Below are positions 42,946 to 51,519 of a stretch of 64,000 nucleotides of DNA, in pieces. Every line of letters starts with the position of its first letter. Positions within the stretch are counted from its first letter, which is position 1. The stretch is taken from the NCBI RefSeq assembly GCF_014654895.1, contig NZ_BNBE01000004.1, positions 62,001 to 126,000 on the forward strand, read 5' to 3'. The position numbers and the translations under genes were made by a program. This DNA comes from Streptomyces filamentosus (lineage in GTDB: Bacteria; Actinomycetota; Actinomycetes; Streptomycetales; Streptomycetaceae). The notes beneath the pieces are model-generated. The model ran no database searches. It had not been told where the DNA came from and worked only from the letters and a program-made list of their open reading frames with translations.

Positions 42946-43641
42946 TCAGACAGTGGCGTGCGGGACGGGGGTGTGGAGGATGCCGTTGATCACGAGGTCG
43001 AAGCCCCAGGACAGACGGGCGTCCTGCGTGCCGGACAGCAGGGCCGGGAGGTGCGCCTTGATCATCGGGTGTTCGGACTCGTCCACGCCGTGCGCGGCGC
43101 GGGTGAGCGCGTCCCAGTCGTCCCGGCTCGTGGGGTCGCTTTCCTGGGTGCCGTGTTCCGCCGCGGTGGCGGTCGCGTACTGGAGGAGGTTGTCCACGCC
43201 CCAGGCGACCTGCTCGCGCGGGGCACCGCTGCGGGAGAGCAGGCGCAGGAGGCGTTCGACGAGGTCGAGGTAGTTCGCTCCGCTGGGGCGAGCGACCAGG
43301 GCGGAGCGGGCTAGCTGCGGGTGCTCGAAGAGCAGGCGGGTGTAGGAGGTCAGGGCCGCGACGAGATCCTCGCGCCAGCCGGTCCCGGACCGGTCGGCGG
43401 GCAGCTCCACCTCGCCCAGGAGCGCGTCCAGGACGGCCGCGTGCAGCTCGGCGGTGTTGGCGACGTAGACGTACAGCGAGGCCGGGCCGGTGTCCAGCTC
43501 CTGGGCCAGGCGCCTCATGGTCACCTTCTCCAGCCCCTCGGACCGCATGACCCGCACCGCCGCCCCGACGATCCCCCGCCGCGTGAGGGCGGGCTTCGCG
43601 GGTCGTTCACGTCTGCTGATCGGTTCTCGCTTCGCAGTCAT
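42946..43641 (-). CDS. TetR/AcrR family regulator
   Basis: A 231-aa TetR repressor. HTH: RRGIVGAAVRVMRSEGLEKV then TMRRLAQELDTGPASLYVYV (about 20-60), followed by an effector domain of the TetR_C type (LPADRSGTGWREDLVAALTS; LLRLLSRSGAPREQVAWGVD). ATG 43641 is the usual start before RREPISRRERPAK-like basic residues. It lies upstream of, and in the same direction as, the FAD monooxygenase, and shares operators with it; co-regulation with autorepression is the natural reading. The inducer is unknown, possibly the monooxygenase substrate. Confidence 0.93.
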   Translation of the reverse strand: MTAKREPISRRERPAKPALTRRGIVGAAVRVMRSEGLEKVTMRRLAQELDTGPASLYVYVANTAELHAAVLDALLGEVELPADRSGTGWREDLVAALTSYTRLLFEHPQLARSALVARPSGANYLDLVERLLRLLSRSGAPREQVAWGVDNLLQYATATAAEHGTQESDPTSRDDWDALTRAAHGVDESEHPMIKAHLPALLSGTQDARLSWGFDLVINGILHTPVPHATV

Positions 43642-43653
43642 GCCCTGATCGTA

Positions 43654-43667
43654 ACGAACGCGTTCGT
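43654..43667 (-). promoter_or_regulatory. TetR autoregulatory operator
   Basis: ACGAACGCGTTCGT is a perfect 14-bp palindrome 12 bp before the TetR start, with the same CGAAC-NN-GTTCG core as the two sites before the monooxygenase. It also faces the SDR relic on the plus strand. Confidence 0.85.
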
Positions 43668-43710
43668 CGCTGGGTGAGAGCCTGGTGGGGCACGGGCCGA
43701 CGGGAGGGCC

Positions 43711-43878
43711 GCCAATGAGAAGGAGGGCGCGCAGCTCACTCCGCTGGGGCGGCACGCAGAGCCGGAGGAGATCGCGGCCGCGGTGCTGTACCTCGGGTTC
43801 GACGCGACGTTCTCGACGGGGACGGTGCTGCACGCCGACGGCGGGATGGGGCAGGGCATTCCGCCGCTGTTCGAGTGA
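43711..43878 (+). pseudogene. SDR dehydrogenase 3' fragment
   Basis: An open plus frame gives TPLGRHAEPEEIAAAVLYLG then FDATFSTGTVLHADGGMGQG, ending IPPLFE and TGA at 43876-43878. This is the typical end of a classical SDR (…GR-x-x-xPEEIAxAVLxLxSDxAxxxTGxxLxxDGG). Nothing before residue 1 of the fragment resembles an SDR, so the 5' part, presumably divergent from tetR, has been deleted. Confidence 0.75.
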
Positions 43879-43943
43879 CCGGGCGCCAGATCTCGGCTGC
43901 CGGGTGTCGGATGCCGTCGCTTCGCCGGCTGTCCCTTCAAGCC

Positions 43944-43979
43944 GCTGAACCGGCTCGGTGCGGAGCGGCTCGGTTCAGC
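43944..43979. terminator. Stem-loop between convergent ends
   Basis: GCTGAACCG (43944-43952) pairs with CGGTTCAGC (43971-43979), with further GC pairing inside (GGCTC/GAGC). It lies between the SDR fragment and the end of the DUF4291 gene. Confidence 0.6.
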
Positions 43980-44001
43980 CGGGTGCCCCGGCCGGCGGCC
44001 T

Positions 44002-44568
44002 TCACCCACCCGGGAACAGACGGTCCTCCAGAGCCCTGGGCAGCGGGTAGACGCGCTCTGCCGGGAACAGCCGGCGCGCCTGTGCGGCATGCCCGTTCTG
44101 CATCAAGGAAGCAGCCTTGCGGACCCGTGGGGTGAGGTCGGTGAGGCCCACCACCCAGTCGTCGGTGAACGTGCGGATCAGACGGCGGCCGATCCCCACC
44201 TGGATGCTGTAGTGGTTGAGCGCCGCCCCGCGCGGCGAACGCTCCGGGTCCCACTGGACGTGGACAGCCGCCTCGGCGACGGCCGCCGGATCCCCGGTCG
44301 TGAGCGCCGCCCGGGACAGGGCCTCCTCCCAGCCCTCCCTCGTCATCCGCACCGCGAGGACACGCTCCTGCGCGGGCTTGCGGGCCCAATTGCTGCGGTG
44401 CATCAGCCACAGGAACGACGGCTTGATCCACGTCATCCTCTGGAACGAGAACGGCGCGACGAAGCGGCCCGCCCTCAAGGCGGCGTCGGCGACGGCGGGC
44501 GCGTACGCCTGGTAGACCACGATCGTGCGGGCATCGTGATCGGCACGGATCTGATACTGGGGCGGCAT
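44002..44568 (-). CDS. DUF4291 domain protein
   Basis: A 188-aa protein: YQIRADHDARTIVVYQAYAP, VAPFSFQRMTWIKPSFLWLM, HRSNWARKPAQERVLAVRMT, VQWDPERSPRGAALNHYSIQ. These are the recognisable conserved blocks of DUF4291, function unknown. ATG 44568 (MPPQYQIRAD) is the family start; the frame is open further upstream. No linked genes on the same strand. Confidence 0.9.
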   Translation of the reverse strand: MPPQYQIRADHDARTIVVYQAYAPAVADAALRAGRFVAPFSFQRMTWIKPSFLWLMHRSNWARKPAQERVLAVRMTREGWEEALSRAALTTGDPAAVAEAAVHVQWDPERSPRGAALNHYSIQVGIGRRLIRTFTDDWVVGLTDLTPRVRKAASLMQNGHAAQARRLFPAERVYPLPRALEDRLFPGG

Positions 44569-44800
44569 GCGTCGCACCCTGTCATCCGTCCCGCGAGCCT
44601 CGCGAGCCGTTTTCCGCCCCCTCACCGCACAGCCGGTCGCGGAAGCACCGAAACCGGAGCGCGCGGTCGATGAGATGCGGGGGTCGTGCTCTGCGGGCAC
44701 AGTGGGGAGGGAAGTGTTCCCACCGAGGTGGTCCCTATGGTCCTGCACGCCGGAGACGGAACGGGTTGATGCGGGGATTCTCGTGACGGCGGAGTGATCG

Positions 44801-45643
44801 ATGTTCCGCAGACGGCCGGCCGACAGCGGCGAGGACCTTCTGGTCCGGCTCGGGTGGCTGACCGCCAGGGCGCGGGAGCTGGCCGAAACGCAGCGTTCCC
44901 GCGTCGAGCTCGCCGTAGCCCTTCAGCAGGGCATGCTGCCCCGGGACCTTCCCCGTTTTCCGGGTGCCCGGCTGGCCGTCCGCTACGAGCCCGCCAACCA
45001 CGGGCTCAACGTGGGCGGTGACTGGTACGACGCCTTTCCCCTGCCCGGCGGGCAGATGGGCATGTCCATCGGTGACGTACAGGGGCACAACATCGAGGCC
45101 GCCGCCTTCATGGGGCAGGTCCGCGTGGCCCTGCGGGCGCTGGCCTCGGTCACGGGAGACCCGGGAGAGCTGCTCGGCCGCACCAACGACCTGTTGGTCT
45201 CCCTGGGCGCCGACCTCTTCGCCACGTGCACCTTCCTGCGGCTCGACCCCGCCGCCGGCACCCTGGAGTACGCCCGTGCCGGCCACATCCCCCACATCTG
45301 GGCCACCGCGGACGGCCATTCCGGCATCGACGACGGCGAGGGCGGGCCTCCCCTGGGGGTGCTCAGTGGCATCGACTACCCCACCACGCGCCGCCGGCTC
45401 ACCACCAGCGGTGTCTTCGTCCTCCTGACCGACGGGGTGGTGGAGGGGCCCTCGCTCCACCTCGACGACGGGCTGGACCAGGTGACCCGGCTCGCCGGGA
45501 TCACCGCCGTCGCCGGGCTGGACGTCGACGCCCTCGCCACCGCCGTCATGAAGATGGCGGCCACCGTGGGGCACGAGGACGACGCGGCCGTCCTCGTCGT
45601 CGGCCATGACGGCGGCCCGGCCCGGCCGACGGCCGAGGGGTGA
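44801..45643 (+). CDS. PP2C-type (SpoIIE/RsbU) phosphatase
   Basis: A 280-aa protein phosphatase that, in this family, dephosphorylates anti-sigma antagonists and so tunes stress or developmental sigma factors. Motifs: LQQGMLPRDLP, YEPANHGLNVGGDWYDAF (metal Asp), MSIGDVQGHNIEAAAFMGQV (metal Asp-Gly-like), VFVLLTDGVVE (Asp) and HEDDAAVLVVG. No N-terminal PAS or GAF domain; 40 residues of helix precede the catalytic part. ATG 44801 gives MFRRRPADSGEDL. Followed 95 bp downstream by a MASE1 protein gene, the likely partner. Confidence 0.93.
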   Translation: MFRRRPADSGEDLLVRLGWLTARARELAETQRSRVELAVALQQGMLPRDLPRFPGARLAVRYEPANHGLNVGGDWYDAFPLPGGQMGMSIGDVQGHNIEAAAFMGQVRVALRALASVTGDPGELLGRTNDLLVSLGADLFATCTFLRLDPAAGTLEYARAGHIPHIWATADGHSGIDDGEGGPPLGVLSGIDYPTTRRRLTTSGVFVLLTDGVVEGPSLHLDDGLDQVTRLAGITAVAGLDVDALATAVMKMAATVGHEDDAAVLVVGHDGGPARPTAEG

Positions 45644-45737
45644 AGGAGGGAGGGGCGCATCGAGGCGGACCCGTACGTACGGTGACGTCCGACACGCAGG
45701 CGTCCTTGCCCCGTCATGGCGGCTCCGCCGGTGTCTG

Positions 45738-46772
45738 ATGGCGGACGTGTTGGTTATTCGGCAGTTCCGGCCCTTCACCGAGGTGGCTCTGATTTCGCTG
45801 GCCACGGCGGCCTGCTACTACGCGGCCGGGCGGCTCGGCCTGCTGGGCAGCCTGGTCGTCGGGGGCGCGGTGGCCACCCCCATCTGGCCGCCCACCGGCA
45901 TCGCCGTCGCCGCCCTGCTGCTGTTCGGCACGCGGGTCTGGCCCGGGATCGCCCTCGGTTCCTTCCTCGTCATCGCCTCCCTCACCACCCCCGGACCCAC
46001 CACCGTGGTCAACGTGGTGAGCAACACCGTCGCGCCGCTCTGTTCCCTCCTGCTGCTGAGACGGGCCGGGTTCCGGCACGACATGGCGCGGTTGCGGGAC
46101 GGGCTCGCGCTGGTCTTCCTCGGCGGGTTCGGCGCCATGCTGATCAGCGCGACCGCGGGCGTCGGACTGCAGGTGGCGACGGGGTCCCTGGACAGGGACG
46201 AGTTCTGGGCCGTGTGGCTGGCCTGGTGGGTGGGCGACACGATGGGGGTGCTGCTCGTCACCCCGCTCCTGCTCGCACTCGCGGAGCCGTCCGTGCGGTT
46301 CCCGGCGCGGCGCTGGAAGGAGGCCGTCCTCCTGGGGCTGACGGCCCTGGTCCTCGTTCCCGTGGCCGTGCTCAGCCCCATGAGCCTGCTCTTCCTCGTC
46401 TTCCCCCTGCTGGTCTGGGCGGCGCTCCGCTTCCAGTTCGTCGGCGGCGTGCTGTGCGCGCTCTTCGCGTCCGTGTTCGCCACCTTCGGGGCGGACGCGG
46501 ACAAGGGCGCGTTCTTCGGCCTGTCGGAGGTCGAGATCATGATCAAACTCCAGACGTTCAACGGTGCCGCCGCGCTGACCGCCCTGCTCCTCGCCTCGAT
46601 CATCACCGAGCAGCGTGCGACCCGCCGTTCGGTGCGCCGCGCCTGCGAGGAACTGGTGGAGGTCCTGGAGCACCTCGCGGCGGGCGAACCCTCCCCCGGG
46701 CCGCCCGCCGGCTCCCCGCCCGGCCCCACCGGCAGCCGGATGGCGCCACCCGGCGACCAGCGGGGTCCGTGA
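45738..46772 (+). CDS. MASE1 domain membrane protein
   Basis: A 344-aa polytopic protein of about 8 helices with the MASE1 sensor-domain layout: EVALISLATAACYYAAGRLG, ATPIWPPTGIAVAALLLFGT, ALGSFLVIASLTTPGPTTVV and FWAVWLAWWVGDTMGVLLVT (WxLaWWvGDaxGvLlvtPll is the signature). The C-terminus ends as a short Pro/Gly tail with no GGDEF, kinase or phosphatase domain. The likely partner is the PP2C phosphatase encoded just upstream. ATG 45738. The signal is unknown. Confidence 0.9.
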   Translation: MADVLVIRQFRPFTEVALISLATAACYYAAGRLGLLGSLVVGGAVATPIWPPTGIAVAALLLFGTRVWPGIALGSFLVIASLTTPGPTTVVNVVSNTVAPLCSLLLLRRAGFRHDMARLRDGLALVFLGGFGAMLISATAGVGLQVATGSLDRDEFWAVWLAWWVGDTMGVLLVTPLLLALAEPSVRFPARRWKEAVLLGLTALVLVPVAVLSPMSLLFLVFPLLVWAALRFQFVGGVLCALFASVFATFGADADKGAFFGLSEVEIMIKLQTFNGAAALTALLLASIITEQRATRRSVRRACEELVEVLEHLAAGEPSPGPPAGSPPGPTGSRMAPPGDQRGP

Positions 46773-46796
46773 CCCCCGCGTCCGCGGCGGATCCGC

Positions 46797-47741
46797 TCAG
46801 CGGTGGCCGCGGCCCTCGTAGGCGGGCCGTCGGCCCGGGGACCGTGGCGGGAAACCGGGCGGCGCCGACCGGCGGGTCAGGGCGACACCGGCGAGGACGA
46901 CGGCCATCCCCAGGGCGATCCGGAGGCTGAAGTCCTCGTGGAGGACGACGGCCCCCAGGGCCACGGAGACCACGGGCAGCAGGTAGCCGACCGTGGCCGT
47001 GTGGGTGGCGCCCTCGGCCGCGATGTTCCGGTAGGTGAGGTGGAAGGTGACGCCGGTGGCGACGACGCCGAGGATCACCGTGGCGACCAGCTGTCCCGGG
47101 GTGATCTCGACCGGTTCCAGGCCGCCCGCCGCCAGGGTCGGCGCGGTGAGGAGGGTCGCGGCGGTGAGCTGCGCGGCGGAGAGGGCGAGGGTCGGGATGC
47201 CCTTGCCGACCAGGTGGCGGCTCATGAACAGGAAACCGACCGCGTAACCGGCCGCGGCGCCGATGACGGCGAGGGCGCCCCAGCCGCCCGACCCGTCGGC
47301 CTGCCACGGCGCGAAGATGAGCACCACGCCGGCGAACCCCAGGAGCAGGCCGGCCACCCGGGCCGGCCGCAGCGCTCCTTCCGTACCGACGGCCGCGCCG
47401 AGAAGCAGGGACCACAGGGGGGTGGTGGCGTTCAGGACGCCTGCGACGCCGGAGTCGATGCTCTGCTGCCCGAAGCTGAAGAGGGTGAACGGCAGGGCGT
47501 TGCAGAAGAAGGCGGCGACGGCGATCCGGCCCCAGACGGCGGGGTCGCGGGGCAGCCGCCGGCCGGAGAGCAGACAGAGGGCCAGCAGGGTGACCGCTCC
47601 GAGCAGGCAGCGGCCGAACGTCACCTGCACGGGTGTCAGCGCCTCCAGGGCCACCTCGATCCAGAGGAAGGTCGAACCCCAGAGCAGGGCGAGCACGCCG
47701 ATGCGCACCCCTGTCCGGCTCCTGTCCATGACACCGTTCAC
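46797..47741 (-). CDS. EamA family (DMT) transporter
   Basis: A 314-aa drug/metabolite transporter with ten helices in two EamA repeats: IGVLALLWGSTFLWIEVALE starts the first, and WGALAVIGAAAGYAVGFLFM begins the second; the repeat ends GVAGVLNATTPLWSLLLGAA and HTATVGYLLPVVSVALGAVV are characteristic. It probably exports amino acids or small metabolites. GTG 47741 has AGGAGGCAGCC just upstream. Divergent from the LysR regulator; the short intergenic region is AT-rich (aagaaaaaggttctac, near 47801). Confidence 0.93.
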   Translation of the reverse strand: MNGVMDRSRTGVRIGVLALLWGSTFLWIEVALEALTPVQVTFGRCLLGAVTLLALCLLSGRRLPRDPAVWGRIAVAAFFCNALPFTLFSFGQQSIDSGVAGVLNATTPLWSLLLGAAVGTEGALRPARVAGLLLGFAGVVLIFAPWQADGSGGWGALAVIGAAAGYAVGFLFMSRHLVGKGIPTLALSAAQLTAATLLTAPTLAAGGLEPVEITPGQLVATVILGVVATGVTFHLTYRNIAAEGATHTATVGYLLPVVSVALGAVVLHEDFSLRIALGMAVVLAGVALTRRSAPPGFPPRSPGRRPAYEGRGHR

Positions 47742-47836
47742 GGCTGCCTCCTGACGGGTTTCCTGAACAGGAACGCTGCCGCACTCTTCTCGGAAGGACA
47801 AGAAAAAGGTTCTACACTTCTTTTAAGCTGTTCTTC

Positions 47837-48787
47837 ATGATGGACGTGAGGCGCATGCAGGTCCTGCGCGCCGTGATCACCAGCGGGTCGGTGACCGCGG
47901 CGGCCGCGCACCTCGGCTACACCCCCTCCGCGATCAGCCAGCAGATCGCGGCCCTGGAGAAGGAGGCGGGGACCACGCTGCTCGAACGGGTCGGCCGGGG
48001 AGTACGGCCCACGGAGGCCGGGCTGCTGCTCACCCGGTACACGGCCGTCATCAGCGAGCACCTCGCCGAGGCCGAGACCGCGCTCGCCGATCTGCGCGCC
48101 GGGCGCGAGGGCCGGCTGGCCGTCCGTTACTTCGCCTCCGTGGGACCGACCCTGCTGGCGCCCGCCCTGGCCCGCGTGCGCCGCGACCACCCGGCGGTCG
48201 CGATCGACCCTCGGCTGACGGACCCCGACGACGCGGTGGCCGAGGTGCACCGGGGCGACGCCGACCTGGCGCTGGTCGTCCGGCCCCCGGCCGACGCGCC
48301 CCGGCAGGGCCTCCATGTCGTGCACCTGCTCGACGACCCGTACCGGGCGGTCCTCCCCGCCGGGCATCCGCTCGCCCCCAGACGCGTACTCGACCTCGCC
48401 GACCTCGCCGGTGAACCCTGGGTCCGAAGCGAACCCCCCGGTCCCTGCCTCGCCCCCGTCACCGATGCCTGTGCCGCGGCGGGCTTCAGCCCGGACTTCG
48501 CGGCCACCTCGCAGGACTACGCCACCGCGCAGGGCTTCGTCGCCGCCGGACTCGGCGTCAGCCTCGTCCCCCGGCTCGGGCTGAGCGCCCGACACCCCGG
48601 CGTCGTGGTCCGCCGCATCAGGCACCCCGAGCCGGTCAGGGCGATCCACGCCGTGATCCGCACCGGTTCCCTGCGACAGCCCGTCCTGCGCACCCTCCTC
48701 GACGCCTTCCGCCAGTCGGCCGAGGCGGGAGGAGCGGCACCGGAGGCGGGAGGGCGCGCCGCCCCGCCCGGCCCGAGCGGCGACTGA
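47837..48787 (+). CDS. LysR family transcriptional regulator
   Basis: A 316-aa LysR regulator. N-terminal HTH: MQVLRAVITSGSVTAAAAHL then GYTPSAISQQIAALEKEAGT, and LLERVGRGVRPTEAG. The effector domain (LAVRYFASVGPTLLAPALAR; FVAAGLGVSLVPRLGL) is of the type seen in exporters of amino acids. ATG 47837 is the first start. It presumably controls the divergent EamA gene 95 bp away through the AT-rich region in between. Confidence 0.93.
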   Translation: MMDVRRMQVLRAVITSGSVTAAAAHLGYTPSAISQQIAALEKEAGTTLLERVGRGVRPTEAGLLLTRYTAVISEHLAEAETALADLRAGREGRLAVRYFASVGPTLLAPALARVRRDHPAVAIDPRLTDPDDAVAEVHRGDADLALVVRPPADAPRQGLHVVHLLDDPYRAVLPAGHPLAPRRVLDLADLAGEPWVRSEPPGPCLAPVTDACAAAGFSPDFAATSQDYATAQGFVAAGLGVSLVPRLGLSARHPGVVVRRIRHPEPVRAIHAVIRTGSLRQPVLRTLLDAFRQSAEAGGAAPEAGGRAAPPGPSGD

Positions 48788-49074
48788 GGCGACGGAAGCG
48801 AACGAAGCGCCGGGCATCCGTGCACGCCGTCTCCGGACGACGCCGTCCGTCGGCCGCCGGCCGCCTGGGGTGGGTGTCAGGGGGTCGGGCTCGACCAGGA
48901 CGACGACCTCGCCGGTTCGCGGCCCCCCGGGGTCCGGCACGCGGTGGGCGATCACCACCTGCCCGGGTGTCGGCGCGGGCACCATGCTCTCGTCGACGAT
49001 CGTGCCCCGCAGACGGCCGCGGCGGATCCGGAGCTCGCCTCCCCACCGAGAGCCGGTCGTTCGAGGGTGCCGCC

Positions 49075-49530
49075 GTACGGATCGTGGAGGCGGCCGACCG
49101 CAAGAGCCTCCTGCTGTCCGGTCCTCGCCCTCGGCGTCCGCGCGCTGTTCCTCCTCGGCTCCGCGTCCGCCGCCGCCCGGGACTGCGGACGCGAACTCGC
49201 CGTGCCGATTCGTCCGGGCCGGACCCGCGCCCGGGTCGGGTCACCGCGCTCGTCCTCGGCGAGACGGCCCTGCTCGCCGCCGCCGCGGGAGCGCTCGGCA
49301 CGGCCCTCCCTCTGCCGTCCACCGGTCTGTCCGGTCTCGACGTCTCGCCCACGCAGGCGGCCGCGGCCGTCCCCGCCGCCCCCGCCCTGCCCCGGCTCGG
49401 CACGACCCGCCCGCGCCCAGGGACTCGGCGGGTCATCGGGCGGCGAGCCTGCGGCCGGCGGTGCGTGCCGCCCTGCCCGGTGCCTTCGCCGCTGCCGTGC
49501 TCACCGGGAGCCCGGCTGACGCCCTTCTCC
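49075..49530 (+). pseudogene. FtsX/MacB-like permease relic
   Basis: Between LysR and the first VOC gene are degenerate pieces on the plus strand: VRIVEAADRKSLLLSG, ALVLGETALLAAAAGALGTA then LPLPSTGL, and in another frame LRPAVRAALPGAFAAAVLTG. The ALVLGETALLAAAAGALGTA stretch is typical of the FtsX transmembrane region of MacB-type exporters. Multiple frames and no continuous gene: inactive. An ATPase relic of the same exporter type lies at 51520-51900. The part 48788-49074 before it shows no gene, though a short minus stretch QVVIAHRVPDPGG recalls an ABC ATPase end. Confidence 0.4.
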
Positions 49531-49629
49531 AGGAGCAGCAGGGCGTGTATCGGAAGTGCGTGCGGCGGCGGACGTGTCGTAGTACTTCTGGGGAGACATA
49601 GAGACACTTTTGCTCACTTGGAGTCGTCG

Positions 49630-49977
49630 ATGGCCGTTCGCCGTGTCGTGCCCAACATCCAGTCGGAGGCCGCGCAGGAGAGCCGGGAGTTCTATGGCCT
49701 GCTGGGCTTCGAGGAGGTCATGAACCACGGCTGGATCATGACGCTCGCCTCCCCGTCCAGTCCAGCGGCGCAGATCAGCGTCATGACCAGCGACAAGAGC
49801 GCGCCTGTCACCCCCGACATGAGCATCGAGGTGGACGACGTGGATGCGGCCTATGCCGTCATGCAAGCGAGCGATGCGGAGATCGTTCACCCCTTGCAGG
49901 ACGAGGAGTGGGGCGTGCGCCGGTTCTTCGTCCGCGACCCCAGCGGGCGGGTGGTCAACGTGCTGGGCCACCACTGA
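49630..49977 (+). CDS. VOC family protein (glyoxalase-like)
   Basis: A 115-aa single-repeat VOC protein: RRVVPNIQSEAAQESREFYG, LLGFEEVMNHGWIMTLASPS, MSIEVDDVDAAYAVMQASDA, GVRRFFVRDPSGRVVNVLGH. The last block (FFxxDPxGRxxxVLxH) is the usual end. Dimers would form a metal site; catalytic Glu/His are not all obvious, so it may bind a ligand rather than catalyse. ATG 49630 is the start. A dead IS5 element and a second VOC gene follow. Confidence 0.85.
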   Translation: MAVRRVVPNIQSEAAQESREFYGLLGFEEVMNHGWIMTLASPSSPAAQISVMTSDKSAPVTPDMSIEVDDVDAAYAVMQASDAEIVHPLQDEEWGVRRFFVRDPSGRVVNVLGHH

Positions 49978-50010
49978 CGGCCGCACCCCCACCCCTGGTG
50001 AACGGGCTGG

Positions 50011-50884
50011 TCACAACCACTCGTTGATGGCCGCGACCAGGACAGTCGCTTCGTAGCGGACGGCGAGCTTCTCATAGCGCGTGGCTACCGCCCGGCGCTT
50101 CTTGAGGCGGTTGGTCCCGCACTCCACCGCGTGCCGCTCGCGATGTTCGATCTTGTCGAAACTCGGCGGACGGCCGCCGCGGGAGCCGGGCTTCTTGCGG
50201 TTGCGGGCTTGGTCGGCCTTGTCCGGGATGGTGCAGCGGATCCCGCGCCGCCGCAGGTAGTCACGGTTCTTGCGGGAGGCGTACGCCTTGTCGGCCCGCA
50301 CCCGGTTCGGCCGGGTGCGGGGCCTGCCGGGCCCGACGCGACCTACCCGGATCTTCTCAGTACGGGCTCGAACTGCGGGGAGTCTCCGCGCTGCCCGGCC
50401 GTGATCACGGTCGACATGGGCTTCTGGCCATGCTCGACGGCCAAGTGCAGCTTGGTGATCAGGCCGCCGCGCGAGCGTCCGAGCCCGTGGTCGTCCGGCT
50501 CGGTGTCGACGCCGCCGGGCGGCTCGACCTGCAGGTCCCCTTTTTCCGTGCCACGGCGGCGTGCTGGTGGGCCCGGCAGACAAGGGAGTCGACGTCGATG
50601 TCCCAGGTGATCAGCCGCTTCGCGTCGGCTTGGGCCTGCAGCTCGGTAAAGATCCGCTTCCAGGTGCCGTCTCGCTGCCGGCGGCGGAACAGGTCGTACG
50701 CCCGCTCCCAGGGCCCGCACCGCTCCGGGACATCCCGCCACGGTGCCCCGGTCCGCGTTCGCCCCCGTATGCCGTCGATCAGCTGTCGCCTGGTCTATAC
50801 CGGAGGGCGTCCCGGCTTCTTGCCCACTGACAGCAGCGGCTCTAGGCGGGCCCGCTGCACATCGGTCAGATCTCCACGTGCCAC
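50011..50884 (-). mobile_element. Inactive IS5 (IS427-group) transposase
   Basis: Three minus-strand segments make up one DDE transposase. A (from GTG 50884): RGDLTDVQRARLEPLLSVGK, then, past a TAG at 50795-50797 where Trp is expected, TRRQLIDGIRGRTRTGAPWR, FRRRQRDGTWKRIFTELQAQ, WDIDVDSLVCRAHQHAA. At AAAAAGGGG (50537-50545) the frame shifts, as in IS427 elements using programmed slippage, to KGDLQVEPPGGVDTEPDDHG and GLGRSRGGLITKLHLA. One base lost near 50350 splits off the rest: GPGRPRTRPNRVRADKAYAS, RYEKLAVRYEATVLVAAINE. Nonsense plus deletion: inactive. Inverted repeats not found. Confidence 0.8.
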
Positions 50885-50928
50885 GAAGCGAGACCATCTG
50901 ACCTCAAGATCCACTTTCGGTGCACGCC

Positions 50929-51339
50929 CTAGTCGCGCTTGGGCCAGATCGGGCCCTGGTCGGTCCAGATGACGCCCTTGTTGCGGCACAGGCAGAAGGG
51001 GTGGCCGATCGGGTCGGTGTAGACCCGCCAGCCGTAGCCGTTGGGGCCGATGAAGTCCTGCCTCAGCGTCGCGCCGAGGTCGAGGACGCGGCGCTGCTCG
51101 GACTCGATCTCGTCCACTTCGAAGTCGAGGTGGAACTGCTTGGGGTGCTCGCTGTCCGGCCACTGCGGAGCGCGGTAGTCGTCCACCCGGATGAATGCCA
51201 GCTCGATCTCGCCGAACCGGATGCCGGCCCAGTCCTCGGAGCTGCCTTCCTTGATCGGACGGCCCGTCACCTCGGAGTAGAAAGCCGCCAGCTTCATCGT
51301 GTCCGGGCAGTCGATGATGAAATCGGTGAGTCGCAGCAT
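50929..51339 (-). CDS. VOC family protein (glyoxalase-like)
   Basis: A 136-aa VOC protein with two repeats: MLRLTDFIIDCPDTMKLAAF and YSEVTGRPIKEGSSEDWAGI; then KQFHLDFEVDEIESEQRRVL and GYGWRVYTDPIGHPFCLCRN. FHLDFEVDEIE is a typical VOC beta-hairpin. ATG 51339 has GGAAGGATC upstream; an in-frame ATG at 51363 is possible. Sequence differs from the other VOC gene across the IS element, so they are not recent copies. Substrate unknown. Confidence 0.85.
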   Translation of the reverse strand: MLRLTDFIIDCPDTMKLAAFYSEVTGRPIKEGSSEDWAGIRFGEIELAFIRVDDYRAPQWPDSEHPKQFHLDFEVDEIESEQRRVLDLGATLRQDFIGPNGYGWRVYTDPIGHPFCLCRNKGVIWTDQGPIWPKRD

Positions 51340-51519
51340 CCCGTGATCCTTCCACAAGCTCACACCCGGCTTCGAGGCGTGCCCCGAGCAGCTCCGCCGA
51401 GGTGCGGGAACAGGGGGTTCCCGGGGGCTTCGCCCCAGAGCCCGTCCCCCAGGGGCGGTCAGGTCCGTACCGCAGATGCGGATCAGCAGCGGACTTCGGC
51501 GGAGCCGCTCAGGAAGTCA

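Noticed and set aside
48870..49520. Plus-strand frames after lysR as an intact secreted or membrane protein
   Set aside because: Hydrophobic pieces are in different frames and no frame is continuous; treated as permease relic.
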